From Candidatus Gastranaerophilales bacterium (GTDB lineage Bacteria; Cyanobacteriota; Vampirovibrionia; Gastranaerophilales; Gastranaerophilaceae): a DNA stretch of 32,793 bases. Each line of letters begins with the position of its first letter. Position 1 is the first letter of the stretch. A program made the position numbers and the translations under genes. The notes under the pieces are model-generated. The model was given only the letters and a program-made list of their open reading frames with translations, made no database searches and was not told the DNA's origin. The DNA lies in NCBI GenBank assembly GCA_944323675.1, contig CALUTK010000020.1, positions 1 to 32,793 on the forward strand, read 5' to 3'. This document shows positions 22,776-31,457 of this stretch, one piece after another.

Positions 22776-24533
22776 ATGAACAAAGTGGAACTTCTTGCAC
22801 CGGCTAAAGATAAAGAAACAGCCTTTGCTGCAATAGATTGCGGCGCGGATGCCGTTTATATCGGAGCTTCCGATTTCGGGGCGCGGCGTGCTGTGCCGAA
22901 TTCGCTTGATGATATTAAAGAAGTTGTTGAATATGCGCATAAGTTTTACGCAAAAGTCCACGTCACAATTAACACGATTTTAACTGATGAAGAACTTGAA
23001 AAGGCGCGTGTTTTAATCGAAAAACTTTACGAAATCGGGGTTGATGCGATTATAGTACAGGATATGGGAATTTTAAAGCTGGCGCTTGACGGAAAACTTC
23101 CGCCGATAGCACTCCACGCAAGCACCCAGTGCGACAACAGAACTCTTGACAAGGTTAAGTTTTTTGAAAATCTCGGCGTCACCCGTGTCATTCTTGCGCG
23201 GGAACTTTCGCTTGATGAGATTAGAAATATCTGCGCAAATATAAATGTTGAGATTGAAACTTTTATCCATGGCGCGCTGTGTGTTTCCTATAGCGGGCAA
23301 TGCTATATGAGTTATGCAATCGGCGGACGCTCCGCAAACAGGGGCGAATGCGCGCAGGCCTGCCGCAAAAAATATACCCTCATTGATGAGGGCGGTAATG
23401 TGATTGCAAAAGACAAATACCTCTTGAGTCTGCGTGATTTTAACGCCTCAAGGCATTTAGAAGAACTTATAAAAGCAGGCGTGAAATCTTTCAAAATTGA
23501 AGGCCGGTTAAAAGATATTAATTACGTAAAAAATATAGTTGCTTACTACCGCCGCGAGATTGATAAATTCGCCGGAAAAATCTCATCGGGCAGAATTTCA
23601 CCAGATTTTGAACCAGATGTAAATAAAACATTTAACCGCGGATATACGGACTACTTTCTGAGCGGGCGCAAAAGGTGCTACAACTTTGATACCCCGAAAT
23701 CTCTCGGTGAAAAGCTCGGCAAAGTAACAAAAGTTAACCGCGACAGTTTTGAAGTGGCGGCAAAAGTAAATGCGCAGGACGGGTTGTGCTGGTTTATAAA
23801 CGGCGAAATGCAAGGATGCCTTGTGAACCGAGTGGACGGAAATAAAATTTTCCCTAATAAAATGCCGCAAATAACCGTTGGAACCTTGATTTACCGCAAT
23901 CAAGACGCAGAATTTGAAAAGCAGCTGAAAACTTCCCGCACAAAACGGCAAATCGGAGTGGATTTTGAATTCGTAAACGGAATCCTGAAAGCGCAGGACG
24001 AGGACGGAAATTCCGTAACCGTCGGCGTTGAAGCGAATGAGATGCCTAAAAATCCCGACAAAATGCGCGAAACTTTTATGACACAGCTTCAAAAAACAGG
24101 GGAAAGCGATTTTTATGTACGCAAGGTTAAGATAAAAGACAATCTTCCTTTCATGCCTGTATCAGAGGTCAACAAACTACGCCGCGAAATCTTAACAAAG
24201 CTAATGGCAGAGAGGCTGAAAAATTACAAAAGAGAATTCCAAAAACCGCTCCATTATACGGAATTTTCTAAAGAAGAACTCGATTATCTTGCGAATATCC
24301 ATAACAGGTGTGCAAAATCTTTCTATGAAAATTGCGGCTGCAAGGTTTGTGAAATGTCATTAGAAAGCGGAGTTTCCCCGAAAGGTAAATGCCTTATGCA
24401 GACCAAACACTGCCTTAAATACGCTTTTAATATGTGCAAAAGTCCGAAAAAACTCTTCCTTATAGATGAAAAAGGGAAAAAATACCCACTCAAATTTGAC
24501 TGTAAAAATTGCACCATGCTAATCTTTGATTAA
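22776..24533 (+). CDS. U32 family peptidase / RlhA-like rRNA hydroxylation protein
   Basis: This is a 585-residue protein of the U32 family, whose studied members act in tRNA or 23S rRNA hydroxylation (TrhP, RlhA) rather than simple proteolysis. It shows ELLAPAKDKETAFAAIDCGA, DAVYIGASDFGARR, HASTQCDN, VILARELSLDEI, IETFIHGALCVSYSGQCYMS, and a Cys-rich GRSANRGECAQACR (likely Fe-S ligands). FKIEGRLKDINYV completes the core. A further C-terminal cysteine cluster (CGCKVCEM, KGKCLMQTKHCLKYAFNMC, FDCKNCTMLI) matches the long form of the family. The ATG lies 6 nt after a TAAAAT box without a Shine-Dalgarno site. The precise substrate is uncertain. Confidence 0.88.
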   Translation: MNKVELLAPAKDKETAFAAIDCGADAVYIGASDFGARRAVPNSLDDIKEVVEYAHKFYAKVHVTINTILTDEELEKARVLIEKLYEIGVDAIIVQDMGILKLALDGKLPPIALHASTQCDNRTLDKVKFFENLGVTRVILARELSLDEIRNICANINVEIETFIHGALCVSYSGQCYMSYAIGGRSANRGECAQACRKKYTLIDEGGNVIAKDKYLLSLRDFNASRHLEELIKAGVKSFKIEGRLKDINYVKNIVAYYRREIDKFAGKISSGRISPDFEPDVNKTFNRGYTDYFLSGRKRCYNFDTPKSLGEKLGKVTKVNRDSFEVAAKVNAQDGLCWFINGEMQGCLVNRVDGNKIFPNKMPQITVGTLIYRNQDAEFEKQLKTSRTKRQIGVDFEFVNGILKAQDEDGNSVTVGVEANEMPKNPDKMRETFMTQLQKTGESDFYVRKVKIKDNLPFMPVSEVNKLRREILTKLMAERLKNYKREFQKPLHYTEFSKEELDYLANIHNRCAKSFYENCGCKVCEMSLESGVSPKGKCLMQTKHCLKYAFNMCKSPKKLFLIDEKGKKYPLKFDCKNCTMLIFD

Positions 24534-24567
24534 TTGACTTTTTCGCAAAAATACTTAAATAAATCAT

Positions 24568-24603
24568 GCGGATTTCATACAAAAGTATGAGTACGGAAAT
24601 CGC
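24568..24603. other. nested palindrome upstream of the large TPR gene
   Basis: TCATAC-AAAA-GTATGA (24575-24590) is a 6-bp hairpin flanked by GCGGATTTC and GGAAATCGC, which can extend the pairing with a bulge. It lies ~60 nt before the ATG at 24661 and could be an operator or part of the 5' leader. Confidence 0.4.
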
Positions 24604-24660
24604 AATTTAAGATATAGTAAGTAAGTAGAAAATTAGCGGATAGAGGTAGTCAGACAGCAA

Positions 24661-26220
24661 ATGGGGTTGAATTTAACCAATATTAGCCAGCGGCCATATA
24701 TAAAAGACGACAGAAGGCTTGTTAAGAAAAAACAAGATGAAGAAGCCTCCAAGTCTGCTGCCCAAACCGAACGTGAAGAACAAGCCCAAAATCAGAATGC
24801 CAGAAGCCGCGGTTTAAGTTACATTGAACAGGAGCCCCCTAAATATCAGGAAATTAAGCCGGAACAGTGGCAGCAAATGTATGCCAAAACGCAGACTTCT
24901 TCAAGGGCTGCAAATACGTCAGTCAATCAATATTCCGCACAAAATAATGCGTCTGCTCAGCAGGCTCAAGGCGTTACGCAAGGCAGACCCGCTCAAACAA
25001 GAAGCGCTAATATTAATATCGCGCAGATTTTAAAAGATTTTAAAAATACCGCTGTCGCAATCGGCACCCCTGCCGATTTAAACGAAGAGGTGGAAGGCTA
25101 TCTCGCACTAATTGACGCTCAGGTTAAAAAAGATAATCCGAACGTTAAATTAATTAAATCAAACCTCAAAAATGCCTCTTCAATTCTTGACGCTTTTATC
25201 TCCAAAACTCTTGATAAGGATTCAAAAGTCGTAGAAAACTGGGTTGACGCCCTTTTCTTACAACAGATAGATTTCAAATACAATGAAGACGACATTAATC
25301 CGCAGTTTCTCGTAAAATTCCCTGAAGGGTCAACCGACAGAGCACAGAAAGCAGAACAAACCGCTCCGGCAGAAGAAACACCTGCCGCCGCAGCGGAAAC
25401 TACTGATGCAACGGTTCAGGAAACGGCAGAAGAAATTCCGCAGACTCCTGCTGTTAAAGTTCCGCAGGACAAGGAACTGAAATCTCTCTTTATCAAATCG
25501 AAAAAACTGGCTTATGCTAATGAGCCACAAAAAGCTATAGAAGCATTTAACAAAGCCTTGCAGCGTGCAGACGAAGTCGGTGATAAAGAAACCAAATCAA
25601 AAATTTACTACGAAATCGGACAAATTTATGACGATCAGGACAACCTGCCTGAAGCCCTGAAAAGCTACTACCTCTCTATAGAAACAACAGGCGACAACAA
25701 CGTAAAGACGAGAGCGCACTACTCTATGGCGCAAATTTACGACGACGCTAATAAAATTGAACCTGCACTCGACCATTACTTTGTTTCCGTATCTTACGGA
25801 GGCGAAAGCGACAACCTTGCCGCTCAATCTACATCATTAACAAGAATAGGGAATATTTTCGCCGATATGTACGAACAAAATGCCTTTGAATTCTTCGGGG
25901 TTGCAAACGACCTTGCCTCGGAAACCGATAACGCCAGAGTAAAAGGGTTCATTTCATCCAGCACAGGAAGAGCATACGAAAAATTCGGCGAGCCTCAGGA
26001 AGCTTTGAAATCATATTCTAATGCCGTTAAAAATTATACAGAAGCAGAATCCCCGCTCAAAGTGGCTCAAAACTACGTAAGCGCCGCTGATATTATGATT
26101 GATTATAACAGTATGGATAAAGCCCGCGGTCTATTGAAAAAGGCTCAAAAATTTGCTGAAAAAACAGATGATACCTACCTGATTAACGATATCAAAGAAC
26201 GACTCAGCCAGATTGCATAG
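24661..26220 (+). CDS. large cytoplasmic TPR-repeat protein
   Basis: I do not recognise a named family for this 519-residue protein. The N-terminus is polar and Gln/Ala-rich (about 25-120), without a signal peptide. A helical region (about 118-215: NINIAQILKDFKNTAVAIGT) and a Pro/Glu/Ala/Thr linker (about 230-275: AEETPAAAAETTDATVQETA) follow. About six TPR units run from ~280 to 519, for example KAIEAFNKALQRADEVGDKE, IGQIYDDQDNLPEALKSYYL and SSTGRAYEKFGEPQEALKSY. The architecture suggests a scaffold. The start has only a distant GAGG. Downstream lies a 777-bp repeat island. Confidence 0.78.
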   Translation: MGLNLTNISQRPYIKDDRRLVKKKQDEEASKSAAQTEREEQAQNQNARSRGLSYIEQEPPKYQEIKPEQWQQMYAKTQTSSRAANTSVNQYSAQNNASAQQAQGVTQGRPAQTRSANINIAQILKDFKNTAVAIGTPADLNEEVEGYLALIDAQVKKDNPNVKLIKSNLKNASSILDAFISKTLDKDSKVVENWVDALFLQQIDFKYNEDDINPQFLVKFPEGSTDRAQKAEQTAPAEETPAAAAETTDATVQETAEEIPQTPAVKVPQDKELKSLFIKSKKLAYANEPQKAIEAFNKALQRADEVGDKETKSKIYYEIGQIYDDQDNLPEALKSYYLSIETTGDNNVKTRAHYSMAQIYDDANKIEPALDHYFVSVSYGGESDNLAAQSTSLTRIGNIFADMYEQNAFEFFGVANDLASETDNARVKGFISSSTGRAYEKFGEPQEALKSYSNAVKNYTEAESPLKVAQNYVSAADIMIDYNSMDKARGLLKKAQKFAEKTDDTYLINDIKERLSQIA

Positions 26221-26259
26221 GCGTTAAGTGAAAAGACAATAGGACTATAAGTCTAATAA

Positions 26260-26330
26260 AGTGAGATGTGAAAAGTGAGGGGGCAGTTTAGTTGAAAGGG
26301 TGAAGGGGTGAAAGGTTGAAGGGTGAAGGT
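26260..26330. repeat. G-rich degenerate heptad run (left end of island)
   Basis: Repeated GTGA/GAAGG units (GTTGAAAGGGTGAAGGGGTG AAAGGTTGAAGGGTGAAGG). They mirror the C-rich run at 19195-19290 on the opposite strand. The whole gap 26221-26997 holds only repeats. Confidence 0.55.
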
Positions 26331-26340
26331 TTTATTTAAT

Positions 26341-26386
26341 CCCCTCTCCATTTGGGAGAGGGGAACGCGTAGTGTCGGGTGAGGGT
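26341..26386. repeat. family B/C palindrome, shortened
   Basis: CCCCTCTCC and GGAGAGGGG pair, followed by AACGCGTAGTGTCGGGTGAG. The second part keeps CGTAGTG and CGGGTGAGGGTA of the 71-bp family B element but has lost its inner stem arms. Confidence 0.55.
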
Positions 26387-26398
26387 AAAGGGAATAGA

Positions 26399-26525
26399 CG
26401 TCATTCCGAAAGCGTAGAAAAACTGATTGAGCCGTAAGGTGAAATCAAGTTTTTCAAGCTATGCGGAATCGCAAAATCGTGGAACACGGCGGTAATGCGA
26501 TTGCGGGTCGCAGCCCGCAATGACG
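26399..26525. mobile_element. 127-bp MITE-like element, copy 2 (inverted)
   Basis: CGTCATTCCG...GCAATGACG is the reverse complement, over its full length, of the type at 18611-18737. Ends, the GAAAAAC..GTTTTTC hairpin, the GCGGAATCGCA/TGCGATTGCGGG region and the CCCGC/GCGGG hairpin are all shared. Differences are concentrated in loops (for example around ATCGTGGAACACGGCGGT). Confidence 0.7.
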
Positions 26526-26561
26526 TAATACTTTATTTTTGTACCTTAGCATCTTTTAACA

Positions 26562-26600
26562 GCCCCCTCACCCTAACCCTCTCCCGTAGGGAGAGGGAAA
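26562..26600. repeat. family C palindrome
   Basis: CCCTCTCCC (26577-26585), gta, GGGAGAGGG (26589-26597): a perfect 9-bp stem preceded by CCCCCTCACCCTAA. Confidence 0.7.
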
Positions 26601-26656
26601 AAAGAAAAATCCTCAGCTCAAGACATACAGGGCTGCAAGACTCGTCACCTCACTAC

Positions 26657-26732
26657 TACCCCTCGCCCCTTGCGGGAGAGGGATGAATTTCTTAGCGAAC
26701 TTTAGTGAGCTAAGAAATTCGGGTGAGGGGTA
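26657..26732. repeat. 76-bp element with TACCCCTC/GAGGGGTA ends and inner hairpin (family B, copy 2)
   Basis: The ends TACCCCTCGCCC and GGGTGAGGGGTA match at 11 of 12 pairs. The inner stem GAATTTCTTAGC (26685-26696) pairs perfectly with GCTAAGAAATTC (26709-26720) around GAACTTTAGTGA. The loop matches copy 1 (18446-18516), while stem bases differ on both arms. Confidence 0.75.
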
Positions 26733-26793
26733 TTATGAAAATCCCTTCGGCACTGACGTGCCACCTCCCTTTATAAGAGAGGCTGAGATGGAC

Positions 26794-26901
26794 GTCGTTG
26801 CAAGCAATCCAGTCTTTTTTAAGTGAATAGTGAGTGGTGAGTAGTGAATGGTTCAACAATAATATGTCACTTCACTCTTCACACTTCACTTCTCACACTT
26901 C
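26794..26901. repeat. CAATCCAG repeat plus degenerate GTGA/TCAC heptad hairpin (copy 2)
   Basis: GTCGTTGCAAGCAATCCAG and a T-run are followed by a G-rich arm (AGTGAATAGTGAGTGGTGAG) and a centre (GTTCAACAATAATATG). A C-rich arm ends the unit (TCACTTCACTCTTCACACTT). The order is the same as at 18881-19003. Confidence 0.65.
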
Positions 26902-26997
26902 AAAAGCCGATAAAGGTCGGTTGGATATACCAGCCAGACTACAATCCTTACTCTTCACATTAAAGCCTCCACTGTCAATGGAATAGGAACACTTAAT

Positions 26998-28167
26998 TTA
27001 CAATGCTCGGATTATGGATTTTATATTTTCATCAGACACTTTTAAAAGAGCTACTGTTTTTGTTGATTCGTCAAGGTTGCCGAGTTTTTTCAGCACTTCT
27101 GCTGTTTTTAGAATAATTGTCTGGTTATTGCATTTTAAAAGTTCCCGGATTGCAAAAACATCCTCTGCAAAATCAAGCGCGGTATAGACAAACGGGCTGT
27201 TTTCACTAAGTTCTGACAGAACAGCCTGTTTTAACTGTTTCTTATTTGTTGAGCCCAGTAATTTTTTTATGTCCTGAACTTCGCTTCTGGTGTTTTTATC
27301 TTCATCAAAAAGGTATTCATCGTTTTCTGTCAGAGTATCAAAAGTTTCTGCGGCATTCAGCAATACCACGGCTGTTTTACTGTCATCAGCCTGCTTTATA
27401 ATGCGTTCAAACACGTCATAGAGTTCGTAATCAAATACACACGGCAGTCCGAGAATTTCGCCTAGTCCGTTTATTATGTAATTGATTACAAGAAGCGCAT
27501 CCTCTTTATTTTTATCAAGAAGTTCAAAAAGGTTTGTCAAATACGGGATTTCGCCGGCAATATTTTCTGCAAGCGTAGACGTTTTCATTGTTGATATAAT
27601 TTCAGGCACTGCATCTTTATTCCCGTAAAGCACCAGAAATTTAACCGCGGAAAGCTGTTCAAATTCATCTGTTGATTTAAGTTTTTCAAGCGCCTGATTA
27701 TATGAAACAGTATCTTGAAAACTCCCTAAAGTTGCTGCACAGTTTGCATTCAGGCTTTCATCATCTGTGTAGGAATTTTCTCTTAAAAGTTCAAGCGCAA
27801 GAGGATCCTGAATATAGAAAAAATACTTGGCGCAATAGGTTTTTTCATCATTTGTGCCGTTTTCAAAAATCTCCAGGATTTCATCCGTTAAATCTTCATC
27901 CGCGTATTTTGCAAGGGTAGAGATAATAAAATCGTCATAATATGGCGAATAGCAGACAAAAAATTTCAAAAGATTTTTGTAATTTGTTTCATTGCAGGCA
28001 TTTGCAAGACGTTCTGCGACATTTTGTTTGACAAAATCAAACAGAAAGTCGTCATTATTGACAAGTTCTTTGAATAATGCGACATCAGCATTATCAATCA
28101 TTTCTTTTGCGACTTGTTCGTAATCGGTTTTATTCTTGCCGCTTAATTTTTTAATTAAATCGTTCAT
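26998..28167 (-). CDS. HEAT-repeat-like alpha-helical protein
   Basis: This 389-residue, all-helical, acidic protein has no signal peptide or catalytic motif that I can see. Pairs of helices such as EQLSAVKFLVLYGNKDAVPE, DESLNANCAATLGSF and QTIILKTAEVLKKLG look like HEAT/armadillo repeats, which usually mediate protein-protein contacts. It follows the DprA-like gene by 19 nt on the same strand, so the two are probably co-transcribed. The ribosome site is weak (GGCGGAAG). Function unknown. Confidence 0.75.
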   Translation of the reverse strand: MNDLIKKLSGKNKTDYEQVAKEMIDNADVALFKELVNNDDFLFDFVKQNVAERLANACNETNYKNLLKFFVCYSPYYDDFIISTLAKYADEDLTDEILEIFENGTNDEKTYCAKYFFYIQDPLALELLRENSYTDDESLNANCAATLGSFQDTVSYNQALEKLKSTDEFEQLSAVKFLVLYGNKDAVPEIISTMKTSTLAENIAGEIPYLTNLFELLDKNKEDALLVINYIINGLGEILGLPCVFDYELYDVFERIIKQADDSKTAVVLLNAAETFDTLTENDEYLFDEDKNTRSEVQDIKKLLGSTNKKQLKQAVLSELSENSPFVYTALDFAEDVFAIRELLKCNNQTIILKTAEVLKKLGNLDESTKTVALLKVSDENIKSIIRAL

Positions 28168-28186
28168 ACGGCTTCCGCCCTGTCTG

Positions 28187-28774
28187 CTAGTCTAAATAAA
28201 AGACTGTGATAACCTTATGACCTTCTTCGGCGTATTGAACCGCGTTATGAAGGGTTTTGCTTGTGTGAGAGAGGAAACAGATAAGCTGGTTGCAATCATC
28301 AATAATTTCTCTGTTGCATACGCGGGACGCATCCGCAAGTGTCATCATAGCGCGATCAGCGTGTTCAACGATATTCGGAACCCCGATAAGCTGGTTTTGA
28401 ACATCAGACGGCTGCTGACCTATAGTTTGCGGGAGAATAACCTTTAATTTATCCGGATTAGCCTTCATAGCCCCGCGGATAGCAGCGGCGTTTGTACCTG
28501 ATGAACCACCCGAGGTAATGATTGTATTACCCTGCATAACAAGTGCGGTTGCAAGGGTTTCAATCATCTGCTGGTGCGTAATCGGAAGGTTGCGGCTCCC
28601 GATGATTGCAATTCTTTTGGCAGACTGTCTGATGGTCGCAAGTTCCTGGGCAAGTTCGTCTACCGTATGCGGAGAATCCGCTGTTACTGTATCCAAATCA
28701 TCTACCGGAACCATTATTGATTGTTGTTCTTCTTTGTTATCATCAGCACCCATAAAAATTTCGTTATCTGCCAT
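28187..28774 (-). CDS. short DprA-like (Rossmann-fold) protein
   Basis: The 195-residue protein carries the DprA/Smf-like Rossmann core. AKRIAIIGSRNLPITHQQMI and NTIITSGGSSGTNAAAIRGA correspond to the nucleotide-fold motifs, followed by LKVILPQTIGQQP and NQLICFLSHTSKTLHNAVQY. Full DprA loads RecA on single-stranded DNA during transformation and is ~300-370 residues. Here the flanking SAM-like and winged-helix domains are absent. Similar short proteins annotated as recombination-mediator protein A occur in cyanobacteria, from memory. The ATG at 28774 has AGGA 5 nt upstream; a GTG at 28795 is less likely. It is divergent from pcrA. Whether it binds DNA or a nucleotide is open. Confidence 0.8.
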   Translation of the reverse strand: MADNEIFMGADDNKEEQQSIMVPVDDLDTVTADSPHTVDELAQELATIRQSAKRIAIIGSRNLPITHQQMIETLATALVMQGNTIITSGGSSGTNAAAIRGAMKANPDKLKVILPQTIGQQPSDVQNQLIGVPNIVEHADRAMMTLADASRVCNREIIDDCNQLICFLSHTSKTLHNAVQYAEEGHKVITVFYLD

Positions 28775-28926
28775 TTTTCCTACTTTCTGTCTCACCGGTC
28801 TTTTAGTATTTTCGCAGAATTCCGGTATTGGAAAGTGCGAAAAACTTATGACTATCTAATTGCAATAAATATTTTTTTCGATTATGCTGATTATAACACA
28901 AAACTTTAATTTTGGGAATAGGGTAT

Positions 28927-31449
28927 ATGGAAAATCTATTGGAAAATCTCAATAATGAGCAAAAGGAGGCTGTGCAGACGGTAACAGGGCCTCTGTTAAT
29001 ACTGGCAGGAGCAGGGAGCGGTAAGACTAAAGTTCTTACAACAAGAATTGCCTATATGATAAAAAAAGGGGTAAAACCACAGAATATTCTTGCAGTTACA
29101 TTTACCAACAAGGCGGCAAAAGAGATGAAGGCGCGTCTTGGAAGTATGATTGGCGAAAATACGGTTAAATACATGTGGGTCGGGACTTTCCACGGAATCT
29201 GCGGAAGAATTTTGCGCGAAAATGTCGACAGATACACCTTTCCTTCTGGCAAAAAACTCGATAAGAATTTTACCATATACGATGACAACGATACAAATGC
29301 GGTTTTAAAACAGGCAATCAAAAAATTGAACCTTGATGACAAAATTTATCAGCCGAAACTCGTTAAATCCGTAATCTCTAATGCAAAAAATAAAATGCAG
29401 GACGCCTATACCTTTGCGACCTTTGCAAGAGATTTTAAATCACAAAAGATTGCGGCAATTTATGAAGAATACGAAAACACGCTCAACAACAATAACGCAA
29501 TTGATTTTGACGATATGCTTATGCTGACGGTGAAACTTCTAGACCATAATACGGAAATCAGAACCCATTACTATGAGCGATTCCGGCATATTCTTGTGGA
29601 TGAGTATCAGGATACAAACCTTGCGCAGTATAACCTTGTAAATATGCTCTATACAAATAAACTCGCAGAAGTTCCGCCTGAACGCTCACTGTGCGTTGTA
29701 GGCGATGTCGACCAATCCATCTACAGCTGGCGCGGTGCGGATTATACGATTATTATGAACTTCCAGAAGGATTTCAAAAACACAAAATTAATCAAACTTG
29801 AACAAAACTACCGCTCGACCGCAAATATTCTGAATGTTGCAAACGCCATTATTGAAAACAACACCGAGCGTGTGGATAAGGTTCTCTATTCAAATAAGGG
29901 TGAAGGGGAACTTATAGACTACTTTGAGGCACAGGATGAAGCGGACGAAGCAAACTTCATCGTAAGCCGTATAAAACAGGACAGCGGCGGGAATTACAAC
30001 CAATACGCAATCCTTTATCGTACAAATTCCCAATCCCGTTCAATAGAAGAAGCCTGTATGGCAGCAGGTGTTCCTTATAGAATTTACGGCGGGCTGAAAT
30101 TTTACGACCGTAAAGAAATTAAAGACATCATCGCTTATTTGAAATTAATTTATAATACGGATGATTCGCAGAGTTTCCGCCGTATTGTGAATGTTCCGAA
30201 ACGTTCAATCGGGGATACAACCATTAAAAGATTGCAGGACTTCGCGGACAGGGAAGATATCTCCCTCTTTGCAGCAGCACAGAGAATTGAAGAAGATACT
30301 GAAATTCCGGCGCGAACGCGTTCTAAGATTACGGATTTTGTGAATTTGATATCTAAATTCAGAAACGCGGTTCCGAATTACAATCTGCGTGAATTTGTGA
30401 CCCTTGTAATTGAAAAATCCGGCTATCTTGCAGAACTCCAGCTTCAAAATACCCCTGAAGCCGAAGCGGATATCGAAAACCTTCAGGAACTCGTGAACGT
30501 AGCGGAAGAATTTGTGCCGGAAGAGGAAGATAATGTCCTCGGGGAATTTCTGGCGCAGGTTGCGCTGGTATCTGATATTGACAATATGGATACAATTGCA
30601 AATAACGTCACACTTATGACGCTCCACGCCGCAAAAGGACTGGAATTTCCTGTCGTCTTTATGGCAGGGCTGGATGAAGGAATTTTTCCGCACCTCAGAT
30701 CTTTGAATGTTCCGTCCGAAATGGAGGAAGAACGCCGTCTTATGTATGTAGGCGTCACACGTGCGGAAGAAAAATTGTACCTCACATCCGCAAAACGCCG
30801 CCAGATGTGGGGTGAATTCAAATACTATAACCCGTCAAGGTTTATTGAAGAAATTCCGCGCCAGTTATTGAATATGATTTCATTTGAAGGAAGCACTTCA
30901 GATAATTCCACCTTCCGCAACGCTGTTTCTAAAGCAAAAACAGGAAAATCGGATTACTCATATTCAGCGGCTCAGGCTGACAGTTACGGCTATATAAAGC
31001 CGTCCTCGGGATTTGGCAAAGGTTTTGTGGCGCCGACAAAAGGGCTTTCGACAAACACCTCGCCGAAAAAATCGTCCTACGGTTACGAACCTCCGAAACG
31101 CACCCCGCAGCGCACAATTCTTGTGAAATCCAAAGCCAATAAAGAACGCGACGAACAGAAGGTTCAGGAATTCTTGAAAGATAACGCCATAAAACGTATG
31201 CTGGAGGAAAAACGTCAAAAAGAGCAGCAGCAGGCACTTGAAGCCAGTGAGCGAGAACACGCCATTGAAGGAAGTTCCACAGTCGAATACGTTTTCAATG
31301 TTGGTGAAAGAGTTTTCCACGACAAACTCGGTATAGGACACATCACGGATGTTATAAAAGTCGGCGACAGCATGATGTATACCATTGACTTTGGCAAACA
31401 GGGCAAAAAAGCCATGGACGCCGCTTACGCAAGACTCAAAAAGTTCTAG
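28927..31449 (+). CDS. pcrA: ATP-dependent DNA helicase PcrA/UvrD
   Basis: This superfamily 1A 3'-5' helicase serves repair and clearing of RecA or RNA polymerase from DNA. The 840-residue protein has Walker A AGAGSGKT (27-34), TFTNKAAKEMKAR (Ia), VDEYQDTN (II), GDVDQSIYSWRGA (III), LEQNYRS (IV), TLHAAKGLEFPVVFMAG (V) and EERRLMYVGVTRAE (VI). The C-terminus VGERVFHDKLGIGHITDVIK is the Tudor-like domain seen in PcrA/UvrD that contacts RNA polymerase. A TTG at 28912 opens the frame; the ATG at 28927 has GGGAATAGGG upstream and gives the family N-terminus LNNEQKEAV. It is divergent from the DprA-like gene across ~150 bp. Confidence 0.96.
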   Translation: MENLLENLNNEQKEAVQTVTGPLLILAGAGSGKTKVLTTRIAYMIKKGVKPQNILAVTFTNKAAKEMKARLGSMIGENTVKYMWVGTFHGICGRILRENVDRYTFPSGKKLDKNFTIYDDNDTNAVLKQAIKKLNLDDKIYQPKLVKSVISNAKNKMQDAYTFATFARDFKSQKIAAIYEEYENTLNNNNAIDFDDMLMLTVKLLDHNTEIRTHYYERFRHILVDEYQDTNLAQYNLVNMLYTNKLAEVPPERSLCVVGDVDQSIYSWRGADYTIIMNFQKDFKNTKLIKLEQNYRSTANILNVANAIIENNTERVDKVLYSNKGEGELIDYFEAQDEADEANFIVSRIKQDSGGNYNQYAILYRTNSQSRSIEEACMAAGVPYRIYGGLKFYDRKEIKDIIAYLKLIYNTDDSQSFRRIVNVPKRSIGDTTIKRLQDFADREDISLFAAAQRIEEDTEIPARTRSKITDFVNLISKFRNAVPNYNLREFVTLVIEKSGYLAELQLQNTPEAEADIENLQELVNVAEEFVPEEEDNVLGEFLAQVALVSDIDNMDTIANNVTLMTLHAAKGLEFPVVFMAGLDEGIFPHLRSLNVPSEMEEERRLMYVGVTRAEEKLYLTSAKRRQMWGEFKYYNPSRFIEEIPRQLLNMISFEGSTSDNSTFRNAVSKAKTGKSDYSYSAAQADSYGYIKPSSGFGKGFVAPTKGLSTNTSPKKSSYGYEPPKRTPQRTILVKSKANKERDEQKVQEFLKDNAIKRMLEEKRQKEQQQALEASEREHAIEGSSTVEYVFNVGERVFHDKLGIGHITDVIKVGDSMMYTIDFGKQGKKAMDAAYARLKKF

Positions 31450-31457
31450 GCGGCGGA

